Shown here: positions 50,232 to 57,779 of the stretch, one piece after another
Position numbering within the stretch: position 1 is the first letter of the stretch
How the letters are laid out: each line of letters begins with the position of its first letter
NCBI RefSeq assembly: GCF_008727735.1
Contig: NZ_CP044227.1
Span: 992,001 to 1,056,000, forward strand
Length of the DNA stretch: 64,000 nt
Reading direction: 5' to 3'
Source: Flintibacter sp. KGMB00164
GTDB lineage: Bacteria > Bacillota > Clostridia > Oscillospirales > Oscillospiraceae
Notes under the pieces: generated by a model
The model's database searches: none
The model's input: the letters and a program-made list of their open reading frames with translations, nothing else
What the model was told of the DNA's origin: nothing
Position numbers and translations under genes: made by a program

Positions 50232-51479
50232 ATGGAACAGAAGAAAACCAAAAACTGGAAAACGATTGTAAAGCGCCTGCTGGTGGTGGCTCTGGTGCTG
50301 TCCCTGGCCATCCCCCTGGTGCCCCAGACTATGGTAGTTCCCGCTTCGGCTGTAACTCAAGCGGAAATTGATGAACTGAAGGATAACGCTTCTGATCTGC
50401 GCGATCAGCAGAAGGAGCTGCAGAATCAGTTGGCAGCCATCAAGGAAGACAAAAACAAGGCCCTGGAGCAGAAGACTCTGCTGGAGCAGCAGATCAACGC
50501 GACCCAGGCGGAAATCGATACCATTCAGACTCAGATCTCCAAATACGACGAGCTCATTGCCCAAAAGCAGGTGGAGCTGGCCGAGGCGGAGGAGAAGGAG
50601 CAGGCCCAGTATGAGCTGTTCTGTGAGCGTGTGCGCTACATGGAGGAGCAGGGTGAGGTCTCCTATTGGTCTATCCTGTTTTCCTCCAAGGACTTTGCAG
50701 ACCTGCTGGACAATGCCATGATGGTGGAAGAAATCATGGACTATGACAACCAGGTCATGGATGAGCTCATTGCCATCCGGGAGCAGATCGCGCAGGATAA
50801 GGCGGATTTGGAGACTGCCCGCCAGGAGCAGCAGGCGGCCAAGGACGAGCAGGAAGCTGCCAAGGCCAGCCTGAAGACGCAAAAGTCTGAAGTTGACGCG
50901 CTGATCGATCAGATCAGCAGCCAGCAGGCTGAGGTGGAAAAGGCAGAAGCTCAGCTGAGGGCGGCGGCCGATGCAGTGGATAAGGAGATTGCGGCTGCGG
51001 AGAAGGAACTGGCCAGCCAGATCTCCAACGTAGTCAGCGAATCGGGCTTTATGTGGCCTCTGCCTGGCTATAATACCCTTTCTTCCCTCTTTGGAGGCCG
51101 GACCCACCCGGTGACCGGACGGCCCAACAATCACACCGGCATTGACATTCCCGCTCCGGCTGGTACCTCCATTCTGGCGGCCAAGAGCGGCGTGGTAACC
51201 ACCTCTACTTATAACAGCTCTTACGGCAACTACGTGGTGGTCAGCCACAGCGACGGTACCTCTACCCTGTATGCCCACATGAGTCGCCGTGGCGTGTCCA
51301 AGGGACAGACGGTGTCTCAGGGCCAGGTAGTAGGCTATGTGGGAACCACTGGTTCTTCCACCGGTAACCACCTCCACTTCGAGATCCGTGTGAACGGCAG
51401 CCGTGTGGACCCGGTGAACTACTTCCTGGGCAGCATGACTTTGTATGCCACCAGCGGCGGCGTGAAGAAGAAGCTGTAA
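50232..51479 (+). CDS. M23 peptidase with coiled coil (PcsB/EnvC-like murein hydrolase or activator)
   Basis: 415 residues. Signal peptide/anchor at about 18-35 (LLVVALVLSLAIPLVP). A long coiled coil (about 45-265) carries repeated EQQ/QAEI heptads. The C-terminal LytM domain (about 275-400) has NNHTGIDIPAPAGT and HLHFEIRVNG with zinc ligands H-x-x-x-D and H-x-H, so it looks catalytically intact. Position after ftsEX predicts that FtsX controls it, as for PcsB, EnvC or CwlO. Confidence 0.9.
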   Translation: MEQKKTKNWKTIVKRLLVVALVLSLAIPLVPQTMVVPASAVTQAEIDELKDNASDLRDQQKELQNQLAAIKEDKNKALEQKTLLEQQINATQAEIDTIQTQISKYDELIAQKQVELAEAEEKEQAQYELFCERVRYMEEQGEVSYWSILFSSKDFADLLDNAMMVEEIMDYDNQVMDELIAIREQIAQDKADLETARQEQQAAKDEQEAAKASLKTQKSEVDALIDQISSQQAEVEKAEAQLRAAADAVDKEIAAAEKELASQISNVVSESGFMWPLPGYNTLSSLFGGRTHPVTGRPNNHTGIDIPAPAGTSILAAKSGVVTTSTYNSSYGNYVVVSHSDGTSTLYAHMSRRGVSKGQTVSQGQVVGYVGTTGSSTGNHLHFEIRVNGSRVDPVNYFLGSMTLYATSGGVKKKL

Positions 51480-51490
51480 CGAACACATAA

Positions 51491-51536
51491 CACATCCCCC
51501 CTTCCGCATAACGTTGCGGGAGGGGGGATGTGTTTT
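51491..51536 (+). terminator. Terminator of the ftsEX operon, overlapping the next gene's ribosome site
   Basis: A long GC stem (51491-51508 with 51515-51532) then TTTT. Its right arm contains GGGAGGGGGG, the only ribosome site for the gene starting at 51535. Confidence 0.85.
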
Positions 51537-52209
51537 GTTGGGACAGCTGGTGTTCAGCGCCGATGGCCGGGAGCGGGCAGAGCGGCATGACCTGTATGGA
51601 CTGGGTGTGCTCCAGGTCCGGGTGCGGCCCGGCGGCTGGCGGGAGAAGGGACGGCTGCGCCGCGGCGGAAAACGGCTGGCTCAAGGCGGAGTGCGGCGGG
51701 TTCTGGTCCCCCAGTGCTTTGACCAGTGGTACATACTGGAGCGCTGGGGGCTGAGCGGCGTAGATCCTGTCCCGTTTCTGCGTTTTTATGCCCCACAGAT
51801 CGTGCTGGCTGCGTTGAAGCGGCGGGGGATCCCTCCGGAGAGCGCCACCGTAGCCCTTCGAAGCCGGAGCGTGGACCGGGACATGGCCCGAACAGCTCAG
51901 CTGTTGTGTCCCTTAGTACGTCAGGTAGCTGTCAACGCGCCCCAGGGTGGGGAAGAGCTATCTTTATGGCTTCGCAGGGAATACGGCCTGCCGGTGCAGC
52001 CGGATGGGACGGAGGTGTCCCTGGCGGTCTACTTTGACGGAGAGGGAGCAGGGGAGAAGGATCTGCTGCTGTGGGGGACAGCGCCTCAGCTGGGAGAGGT
52101 AATCCCCCAGGCAGAGGCATTGGCTCCTGAGGACCGGCAGGATTTATGCCTGCTGGCGGCTCTGTGGGAAACGGGAAAAATTGGTAAATTTGAGCTAGAA
52201 TTTACTTGA
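51535..52209 (+). CDS. Protein of unknown function
   Basis: About 224 residues, not recognised. It is arginine- and glycine-rich in the first 60 residues, with WYILERWGLSGVDPVPFLRFYAPQ, then RSVDRDMARTAQLL and a C-terminal VYFDGEGAGEKDLLLWGTAP. No signal peptide or membrane helix. TTG 51535 is 7 bases after the GGGAGGGGGG within the upstream terminator hairpin; TTG 51538 is the alternative. The conserved-looking middle and lack of stops support a real gene. Confidence 0.65.
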   Translation: MLGQLVFSADGRERAERHDLYGLGVLQVRVRPGGWREKGRLRRGGKRLAQGGVRRVLVPQCFDQWYILERWGLSGVDPVPFLRFYAPQIVLAALKRRGIPPESATVALRSRSVDRDMARTAQLLCPLVRQVAVNAPQGGEELSLWLRREYGLPVQPDGTEVSLAVYFDGEGAGEKDLLLWGTAPQLGEVIPQAEALAPEDRQDLCLLAALWETGKIGKFELEFT

Positions 52210-52234
52210 CACAGGGCGGAAAAGTAACTATAAT
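52206..52234 (+). promoter_or_regulatory. Promoter of greA-lysS
   Basis: TTGACA (52206-52211), 17-base spacer, TATAAT (52229-52234), consensus in both boxes. It overlaps the stop of the previous gene. Confidence 0.88.
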
Positions 52235-52338
52235 AACACAGACTGTATCCTTATAACTTTTTATAGTTATCCTGTATATTTGACCGGGTCCGGAGGCGCT
52301 GCCCTCCGGCCTAAGTTTGGAAAGGTGTGCGAGATATC

Positions 52339-52812
52339 ATGGCGAAAGAATATAAACTGACTCCTCAGCGCCTGCAGGAGCTGCAGGACGAGCTGGTCTA
52401 TCTGAAGACGGTGCGCGAGAAGGAGGTTGCGGAGCTGATCAAGGAGGCCCGCTCCTTCGGCGACCTGAGCGAGAACAGCGAGTACGATGAGGCTAAGACC
52501 GAGCAGGGCAAGCTCTACTCCCGCATTGCTGAGGTGGAGGAGATTCTGAGCAACTATGTAGTCATTGACGAGAGCGACGACGGCGGCAACTATGTGCGCA
52601 TCGGCTCCACCGTGACCGTGCTGGACAAGGAGTTTGACGAGGAGCTGGTCTATAAGATCGTAGGCTCCCAGGAGGCCGATCCCATGAACGGGGTCATCTC
52701 CGAGGACTCTCCCTTTGGCCGTGCCCTGCTGGGTAAGAATGTGGGCGACGACGTGGTTGTGGACGCCCCCGCCGGCAGCGTGGAGTACAAGCTGCTGAAG
52801 GTAGAGCGGTAA
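52339..52812 (+). CDS. greA: Transcription elongation factor GreA
   Basis: About 157 residues. N-terminal coiled coil (MAKEYKLTPQRLQELQDEL; RSFGDLSENSEYDEAK with the tip Asp/Glu residues) and C-terminal FKBP-like domain ending SPFGRALLGKNVGDDV. It reactivates backtracked RNA polymerase. ATG 52339 matches the family start; AAAGGTG is 12 bases upstream and GTG 52327 is another option. lysS follows in the same transcript. Confidence 0.95.
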   Translation: MAKEYKLTPQRLQELQDELVYLKTVREKEVAELIKEARSFGDLSENSEYDEAKTEQGKLYSRIAEVEEILSNYVVIDESDDGGNYVRIGSTVTVLDKEFDEELVYKIVGSQEADPMNGVISEDSPFGRALLGKNVGDDVVVDAPAGSVEYKLLKVER

Positions 52813-52863
52813 GAATACAAACTCCGGAATCCCGGAGAGAAAGAGATAGGAGTGCGCGCATAC

Positions 52864-54795
52864 ATGGCCGAGAAGAATAACAACGCGGTTCCCCAGGAGG
52901 AGAACCTGTCCCAGCTGCTTCAGATCCGCCGGGACAAGCTGAAGGACCTGCAGGAGAGCGGCAACGATCCCTTCCAGATTACCCGCTATGCGGTGGACAA
53001 CGATTCCGCCAATATCAAGGAAAATTTTGACGCCCTGGAGGGTCAGCCGGTGTCCATTGCCGGCCGCCTCATGTCCAAGCGCGGCATGGGCAAGGTGTCT
53101 TTCTGTGATCTGCAGGACAAGTCCGGCCGCATCCAGCTCTACGCCCGGAAGGACGAGATGGATGAGGAGGAATATAACCGCTTTAAGAAGTACGACATCG
53201 GCGATATCGTGGGCGTGCAGGGCGAAGTGTTCCGCACCCAGCGTGGCGAGATGTCTGTCCGTGTGCAGAAGGTGACCCTGCTGAGCAAGTCCCTGCTGCC
53301 CCTGCCTGAGAAGTTCCACGGCCTGACCAACACGGAGCTGCGTTACCGCCAGCGCTATGTGGACCTGATCGTCAACCCCGAGGTGAAGCGGAATTTCATC
53401 ATCCGCTCCCAGTTTATCAAGTACGTCCGTGACTTCATGGATGCCCGTGGCTTCATGGAGGTGGAGACCCCTGTTCTCAACACCATCTCCGGCGGCGCCA
53501 CTGCCCGGCCCTTCATCACCCACCACAACACCCTGGATATCGACATGTATATGCGTATTGCCACCGAGCTGCCCCTGAAGCGGCTCATCGTGGGCGGCAT
53601 GGACCGGGTGTACGAGATCGGCCGTATCTTCCGCAATGAGGGCATGGACCCCAAGCACAACCCTGAGTTCACCACCATCGAGCTCTATCAGGCCTATGCC
53701 GATTTCAACGACATGATGGACCTCTTCGAGGACCTGCTGTCCTCCGCTGCTCAGAAGATCCTGGGCACCTATCAGGTGGAGTGGCAGGGCGAGAAGATCG
53801 ACCTGACCCCCGGCTGGCCCCGTATGCCCATGCACGAGGCGGTCAAGAAGTACTGCGGCATCGACTTTATGGCCATCACCTCCGACGAGGAGGCCGTGGC
53901 TGCCGCCAAGTCCATCGGCGTAGAGCTGCCTGAGACCGCCGACAAGACCTGGGGCAACGCTCTGTACGAGTGCTTTGACCAGAAGGTGGAGGAGAAGCTC
54001 ATTCAGCCCACCTTTATCACCATGCACCCCGTGGACGTGTCCCCCCTGGCCAAGCGCTCTCCCAGCGATCCCCGCCTCACCGAGCGCTTCGAGCTGTTCA
54101 TCTGCCACAGCGAGATGGGCAACGCCTTCTCCGAGCTCAACGACCCCATTGACCAGCGCCAGCGCTTCCAGAAGCAGGTGGAGCTGCGTGACAAGGGCGA
54201 CGACGAGGCCGGTATGATGGACGAGGACTTCCTCACCGCTCTGGAGTACGGTCTGCCTCCCACGGGTGGTCTGGGCATCGGCATCGACCGCTGCGTCATG
54301 CTGCTGACCAACTCCGACTCCATCCGTGAGGTCATTCTGTTCCCCACCATGAAGCCTGAGGGCGTGAAGAAGGAGGAGAAGGCTGCGCCTGCTCCTGCCC
54401 AGGCTCCTGCGGAGAAGATCGACTTCTCCAAGGTGGAGATCGAGCCCCTGTTTGCCGACTTTGTGGACTTTGATACCTTTGCCAAGTCCGATTTCCGGGC
54501 CGTGAAGGTAAAGGAGTGCGAGGCGGTCAAGAAGAGCAAGAAGCTCCTCAAGTTCGTCCTGGATGACGGCACTGGCACCGACCGCGTGATCCTCAGCGGT
54601 ATCCACGATACCTATGAGCCCGAGGAGCTGGTGGGCAAGACCCTGATCGCTATCACCAACCTGCCTCCCCGCAAGATGATGGGCATTGACTCCTGCGGTA
54701 TGATCATTTCTGCTATCCACCACGAGGAGGGTGTGGAGAAGCTCCACTGCCTGATGGTGGACGACCACATCCCCGCCGGCGCCAAGCTGTATTGA
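52864..54795 (+). CDS. lysS: Lysyl-tRNA synthetase fused to a C-terminal tRNA-binding (EMAP/MetG-type) domain
   Basis: About 643 residues; normal class II LysRS has about 500. Residues 1-150 hold the anticodon OB domain; the catalytic core shows motif 2 ([14 protein letters not shown]) and motif 3 ([18 protein letters not shown]). A charged Ala/Pro/Lys linker (about 500-520) leads to a 110-residue OB fold, [19 protein letters not shown] and [13 protein letters not shown], the tRNA-binding domain usual at the end of MetRS. It should raise tRNA affinity. ATG 52864 is chosen; AGGAG is 12 bases upstream. Confidence 0.93.
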   Translation: MAEKNNNAVPQEENLSQLLQIRRDKLKDLQESGNDPFQITRYAVDNDSANIKENFDALEGQPVSIAGRLMSKRGMGKVSFCDLQDKSGRIQLYARKDEMDEEEYNRFKKYDIGDIVGVQGEVFRTQRGEMSVRVQKVTLLSKSLLPLPEKFHGLTNTELRYRQRYVDLIVNPEVKRNFIIRSQFIKYVRDFMDARGFMEVETPVLNTISGGATARPFITHHNTLDIDMYMRIATELPLKRLIVGGMDRVYEIGRIFRNEGMDPKHNPEFTTIELYQAYADFNDMMDLFEDLLSSAAQKILGTYQVEWQGEKIDLTPGWPRMPMHEAVKKYCGIDFMAITSDEEAVAAAKSIGVELPETADKTWGNALYECFDQKVEEKLIQPTFITMHPVDVSPLAKRSPSDPRLTERFELFICHSEMGNAFSELNDPIDQRQRFQKQVELRDKGDDEAGMMDEDFLTALEYGLPPTGGLGIGIDRCVMLLTNSDSIREVILFPTMKPEGVKKEEKAAPAPAQAPAEKIDFSKVEIEPLFADFVDFDTFAKSDFRAVKVKECEAVKKSKKLLKFVLDDGTGTDRVILSGIHDTYEPEELVGKTLIAITNLPPRKMMGIDSCGMIISAIHHEEGVEKLHCLMVDDHIPAGAKLY

Positions 54796-54835
54796 TTTCC
54801 GGTATTTTGGGGAATCAAATAAGACAAAGTAGAGA

Positions 54836-54869
54836 ACAGAGCTCTGGGTTATCCAGAGCTCTGTTTTTT
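54836..54869 (+). terminator. Terminator of greA-lysS
   Basis: A 12-bp stem (54836-54847 with 54853-54864), GTTAT loop, then TTTTT. Confidence 0.92.
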
Positions 54870-54884
54870 GTCATTATCAAGGGG

Positions 54885-54912
54885 TTGACAAAGAAGCTAT
54901 GAAAGCTATAAT
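54885..54912 (+). promoter_or_regulatory. Promoter of the marR-MATE genes
   Basis: TTGACA (54885-54890), 16-base spacer, TATAAT (54907-54912). Confidence 0.8.
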
Positions 54913-54914
54913 AA

Positions 54915-54926
54915 GTAATTGGTTAC
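54915..54926. promoter_or_regulatory. Putative MarR operator GTAA-N4-TTAC, copy 1
   Basis: GTAATTGGTTAC sits over the transcription start. A matching copy lies before the MATE gene (55469-55480). Confidence 0.6.
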
Positions 54927-54947
54927 GTATTTGCGGGAGGTGAGACA

Positions 54948-55388
54948 ATGCCGGGTATGATGCCGTTTGGATTAAAGATTGCCATTATTAATCGGGCGTT
55001 CCGAAAACGGATGGATGAGAAAGCGGCCGACATGGGGCTGACCTCTGTGCAGCTCCGAGTGCTGGGGTCTATCAGCCGATTGGAGGCCTCTGGTGAGACA
55101 GAAGTTCATCAGAATGATTTGGAGCGAATCGAGCATGTGACCCATCCAGCGATGACGAAGCTTCTCCAGCGATTGGAAAGCAAAGGATTTATCCAATGCG
55201 TTCCCAGTGCGAAGGACCGGCGCTATAAAAAGATCACCTGTACCGAGAAATCCACAGGGATTTATAAGATGATCCTGGCGCAGGATCAAGAGGTCCTAGA
55301 TGAAATCTGCAAGGGTTTTACCAAGCAGGAGAAGGAGGCCTTGCTTCAAACCACCGATCTTATACTGCGCAATATTGATTCTCAATGA
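54948..55388 (+). CDS. MarR family transcriptional regulator
   Basis: 146 residues, winged helix. HQNDLERIEHVTHPAMTKLLQRLESKGFI is the DNA-reading region and SAKDRRYKKITCTEKS the wing. It lies upstream of a MATE exporter and both are preceded by a GTAA-N4-TTAC palindrome, so it likely represses itself and the exporter. GGGAGG is upstream of the ATG. Confidence 0.88.
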   Translation: MPGMMPFGLKIAIINRAFRKRMDEKAADMGLTSVQLRVLGSISRLEASGETEVHQNDLERIEHVTHPAMTKLLQRLESKGFIQCVPSAKDRRYKKITCTEKSTGIYKMILAQDQEVLDEICKGFTKQEKEALLQTTDLILRNIDSQ

Positions 55389-55412
55389 TCTTTTTAGAAA
55401 AATGAATTCCCC

Positions 55413-55458
55413 AGGCAGTGAGCCGAGGAGAACACTCGGATTCACTGCCTGCTTTTTT
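55413..55458 (+). terminator. Terminator between marR and MATE genes
   Basis: AGGCAGTGA (55413-55421) pairs with TCACTGCCT (55442-55450), with an inner CGAG/CTCG, followed by GCTTTTTT. Confidence 0.8.
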
Positions 55459-55468
55459 GCGCAAATAG

Positions 55469-55480
55469 GTAACTAGTTAC
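55469..55480. promoter_or_regulatory. Putative MarR operator GTAA-N4-TTAC, copy 2
   Basis: GTAACTAGTTAC, a perfect palindrome 22 bases before the MATE start. Confidence 0.6.
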
Positions 55481-55501
55481 TTAATTAAGGAGAGAATGAG
55501 A

Positions 55502-56887
55502 ATGGAACAAATAATATCATCAACCAGTAAAAGTCCCTTTGCAACCGAACCTATCGGGCGTTTGATCGTCAAATTTGCAGTTCCTTGTGTAATTTCTCTG
55601 TTGGTAAACTCGCTTTATAACATTGTGGATCAAATTTTTATCGGATGGGGCGTAGGTTACTTGGGAAACGGAGCTACCAACGCCGTTTTCCCCATCACGA
55701 TTGTGGCCCTGGCCTTATGCCTGATGATTGGCGACGGCGGTGCGGCCTATCTCAGTTTAAAGCTAGGCGAGGGTGACATTGCCAGTGCCAAGCGGGGAGT
55801 GGGCAATGCTATCGTGATGGTGGTGGTAGTCAGTATTGTGCTGGCCGCAGTGTTCCTGATCTTTATTGATCCCATACTGACCCTGTTTGGCGCCACAGAC
55901 ACTTTGCGGGAGTATGCTTTGCAGTATGGTACTATTATCGGAGTCGGACTGCCCTTCATGATGATCCCCGGCGCGGTCAACTCCATGATCCGGGCCGACG
56001 GAAGTCCCAAGTATGCCATGCTGTCCATGGCGCTGGGTGCTGTGGTCAATACCATCCTGGACCCTGTCTTTATTTTTGTATTCCATATGGGAGTGCGGGG
56101 GGCAGCCATTGCTACGGTGATCGGACAGGTGGCTACCTTTGTTATGGCCGTCACCTACCTGTTCCGGTTCAAGACCTTCCGCATTGACCGCAGTGCTTTC
56201 CGAATGAAAGCAAAGACCTGCACCACCGTGCTCAGTCTGGGTGTCAGCAGTTTTATCACACAGTTTGCCATCACCATCGTCATGGCACTGACCAACAACC
56301 TGCTGGTTTCTTATGGAGCCCTGTCCATCTACGGCTCTGAGATTCCCATGACTGCCACCGGTATTGTTATGAAGGTCAATCAGATCCTCATCTCCATCCT
56401 CGTTGGTATTGCTGTGGGTGCACAGCCTATCATTGGTTTTAACTACGGCGCCAAAGATTTTACTCGTGTAAAAAAAGCGTTGGATATTGCCCTTGTGGCC
56501 TCTGAGATCATTGCCATCATTGCCTTCTTAATCTTCCAGTTTGCCCCCATGTCTGTGGTTTCGCTGTTTGGATCCGAGGAGGGCCTGTATAACGAGTTTG
56601 CGGTGAAAGCATTTCGTATTTTCTTGATGTTGTGCCCTCTGACAGGGTTTCAGACCGTGGTTGCCGTATATTTGCAGGCGGTGGGCAAGCCCCTCAAGTC
56701 GGCCATCTTATCCCTGGCCCGTCAGATTATCTTCTTTGTACCTGCTGCCGTTCTGCTGCCGAAGTTCCTGGGTGTGGTAGGTGTGCTTTGGACAGGGCCT
56801 GTGGCCGATGGCCTGGCCTTCCTGCTGTCGGTTGGATTGCTGATCTATGAGAGAAAGCAGTTAAAAGAAATTGAACAGGCAGAATAA
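55502..56887 (+). CDS. MATE family efflux transporter
   Basis: About 461 residues, 12 transmembrane helices. PIGRLIVKFAVPCVISLLVN and LYNIVDQIFIGWGVGYLGN are typical of the MepA-like branch. The ribosome site AAGGAG is 9 bases before ATG 55502. Likely exports a toxic compound sensed by the upstream MarR. Substrate unknown. Confidence 0.92.
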   Translation: MEQIISSTSKSPFATEPIGRLIVKFAVPCVISLLVNSLYNIVDQIFIGWGVGYLGNGATNAVFPITIVALALCLMIGDGGAAYLSLKLGEGDIASAKRGVGNAIVMVVVVSIVLAAVFLIFIDPILTLFGATDTLREYALQYGTIIGVGLPFMMIPGAVNSMIRADGSPKYAMLSMALGAVVNTILDPVFIFVFHMGVRGAAIATVIGQVATFVMAVTYLFRFKTFRIDRSAFRMKAKTCTTVLSLGVSSFITQFAITIVMALTNNLLVSYGALSIYGSEIPMTATGIVMKVNQILISILVGIAVGAQPIIGFNYGAKDFTRVKKALDIALVASEIIAIIAFLIFQFAPMSVVSLFGSEEGLYNEFAVKAFRIFLMLCPLTGFQTVVAVYLQAVGKPLKSAILSLARQIIFFVPAAVLLPKFLGVVGVLWTGPVADGLAFLLSVGLLIYERKQLKEIEQAE

Positions 56888-56925
56888 GCAAAGACTGATT
56901 TGTGTACTGCGAAAGGAGCGATCGT

Positions 56926-57504
56926 ATGAAAAACCGGATTATTACCATCAGCCGTGAGTTTGGAAGTGGTGGACGTACCATTGGCAAAAAAGTAGCAGAA
57001 GAACTTGGAATTCCCTGTTATGACAGTGAACTGATTGAGAAAGTGGCATCAGAGAGCGGATTTGATGCCAATTACATCAAGGATGCGGGAGAGTATGCTC
57101 CTGGCGGATTTCTCTCCTCGGCGTTTTCCCACCGCTCCTCCGGACCCAATAATGCGGATTATTTATGGAAAATCCAGTACAAGATCATTACTGAGTTGGC
57201 AGAGAAGGGACCCTGTGTCATTGTAGGACGGTGCGCGGACTATATTCTTCGAGAGAGAGCAGACTGTCTGCGGGTATTTATCCACGCAGATTTAGCCTTC
57301 CGGGCGGAGCGGATCGTCAAGGAATATGGAGAGCGGGAGGAATCCCCGGAGCAGCGCTTGAAGGACAAGGACAAGCGCCGCGCAGCCTATCATCGTTTCT
57401 ATACCAATATGAAGTGGGGACACGCACAAAATTATGATGTTACTCTGAACAGCGGGACGCTTGGAATTGATAAGTGCGTGGATATTATTAAAGATCTCTA
57501 TTGA
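56926..57504 (+). CDS. Cytidylate kinase-like family protein
   Basis: About 192 residues, P-loop kinase. ITISREFGSGGRTIGKKVAEEL carries the atypical G-S-G-G-R-T loop of this clostridial family, then PCYDSELIEKVA, CVIVGRCADYILR and KDKDKRRAAYHRFYT as the lid. It differs from true Cmk in sequence and the substrate is not known. GAAAGGAG upstream of the ATG. It follows the MATE gene by 38 bases and may be co-transcribed. Confidence 0.82.
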   Translation: MKNRIITISREFGSGGRTIGKKVAEELGIPCYDSELIEKVASESGFDANYIKDAGEYAPGGFLSSAFSHRSSGPNNADYLWKIQYKIITELAEKGPCVIVGRCADYILRERADCLRVFIHADLAFRAERIVKEYGEREESPEQRLKDKDKRRAAYHRFYTNMKWGHAQNYDVTLNSGTLGIDKCVDIIKDLY

Positions 57505-57564
57505 GGTGATGTACAGGGAAGAGAACCGTAAGGTTTGTTTTCATGTCCAATCATCCTTTTCAGA

Positions 57565-57603
57565 AGAAAAAAGAAGCCGCCCTTCCCAAAGCGGGAAGGG
57601 CGG
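57565..57603 (-). terminator. Terminator of the feo operon
   Basis: On the minus strand CCGCCCTTCC/GGAAGGGCGG (57577-57603) is followed by CTTCTTTTTTC. Confidence 0.8.
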
Positions 57604-57610
57604 TAAATGT

Positions 57611-57763
57611 TTAGGCGGTGTGATGGTCGTGGCAGTGACAGCCGCTTCCGCAGTTGCCGGGGCAGCCTGCGCAGTGCTTGCCTGCCTTGTGATCTTTCCA
57701 CATGGCGCGGCCGGCCAGGCCTGCGCCCAAAATTACGATTGCTAATACAATGAAAGTTCCCAT
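57611..57763 (-). CDS. FeoB-associated Cys-rich membrane protein
   Basis: 50 codons. One transmembrane helix (MGTFIVLAIVILGAGLAGRA) is followed by a cytoplasmic tail with HCAGCPGNCGSGCHCHDHH, five Cys and five His able to bind iron. Matches the FeoB-associated family. AAGGAG upstream of ATG 57763; it follows feoB by 16 bases. It probably chaperones or senses imported Fe2+. Confidence 0.88.
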   Translation of the reverse strand: MGTFIVLAIVILGAGLAGRAMWKDHKAGKHCAGCPGNCGSGCHCHDHHTA

Positions 57764-57779
57764 AATAAACTCCTTGATC

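Noticed and set aside
52267-54768. 833-codon open frame antisense to lysS
   Set aside because: It mirrors a conserved synthetase, lacks a ribosome site, and its composition is that of a reversed high-GC gene. Such frames arise from strong C/G bias at third positions.
57577-57603. Hairpin after the cytidylate-kinase-like gene as its own terminator
   Set aside because: The T-run is on the minus strand only, so it fits the feo operon rather than the plus-strand gene.
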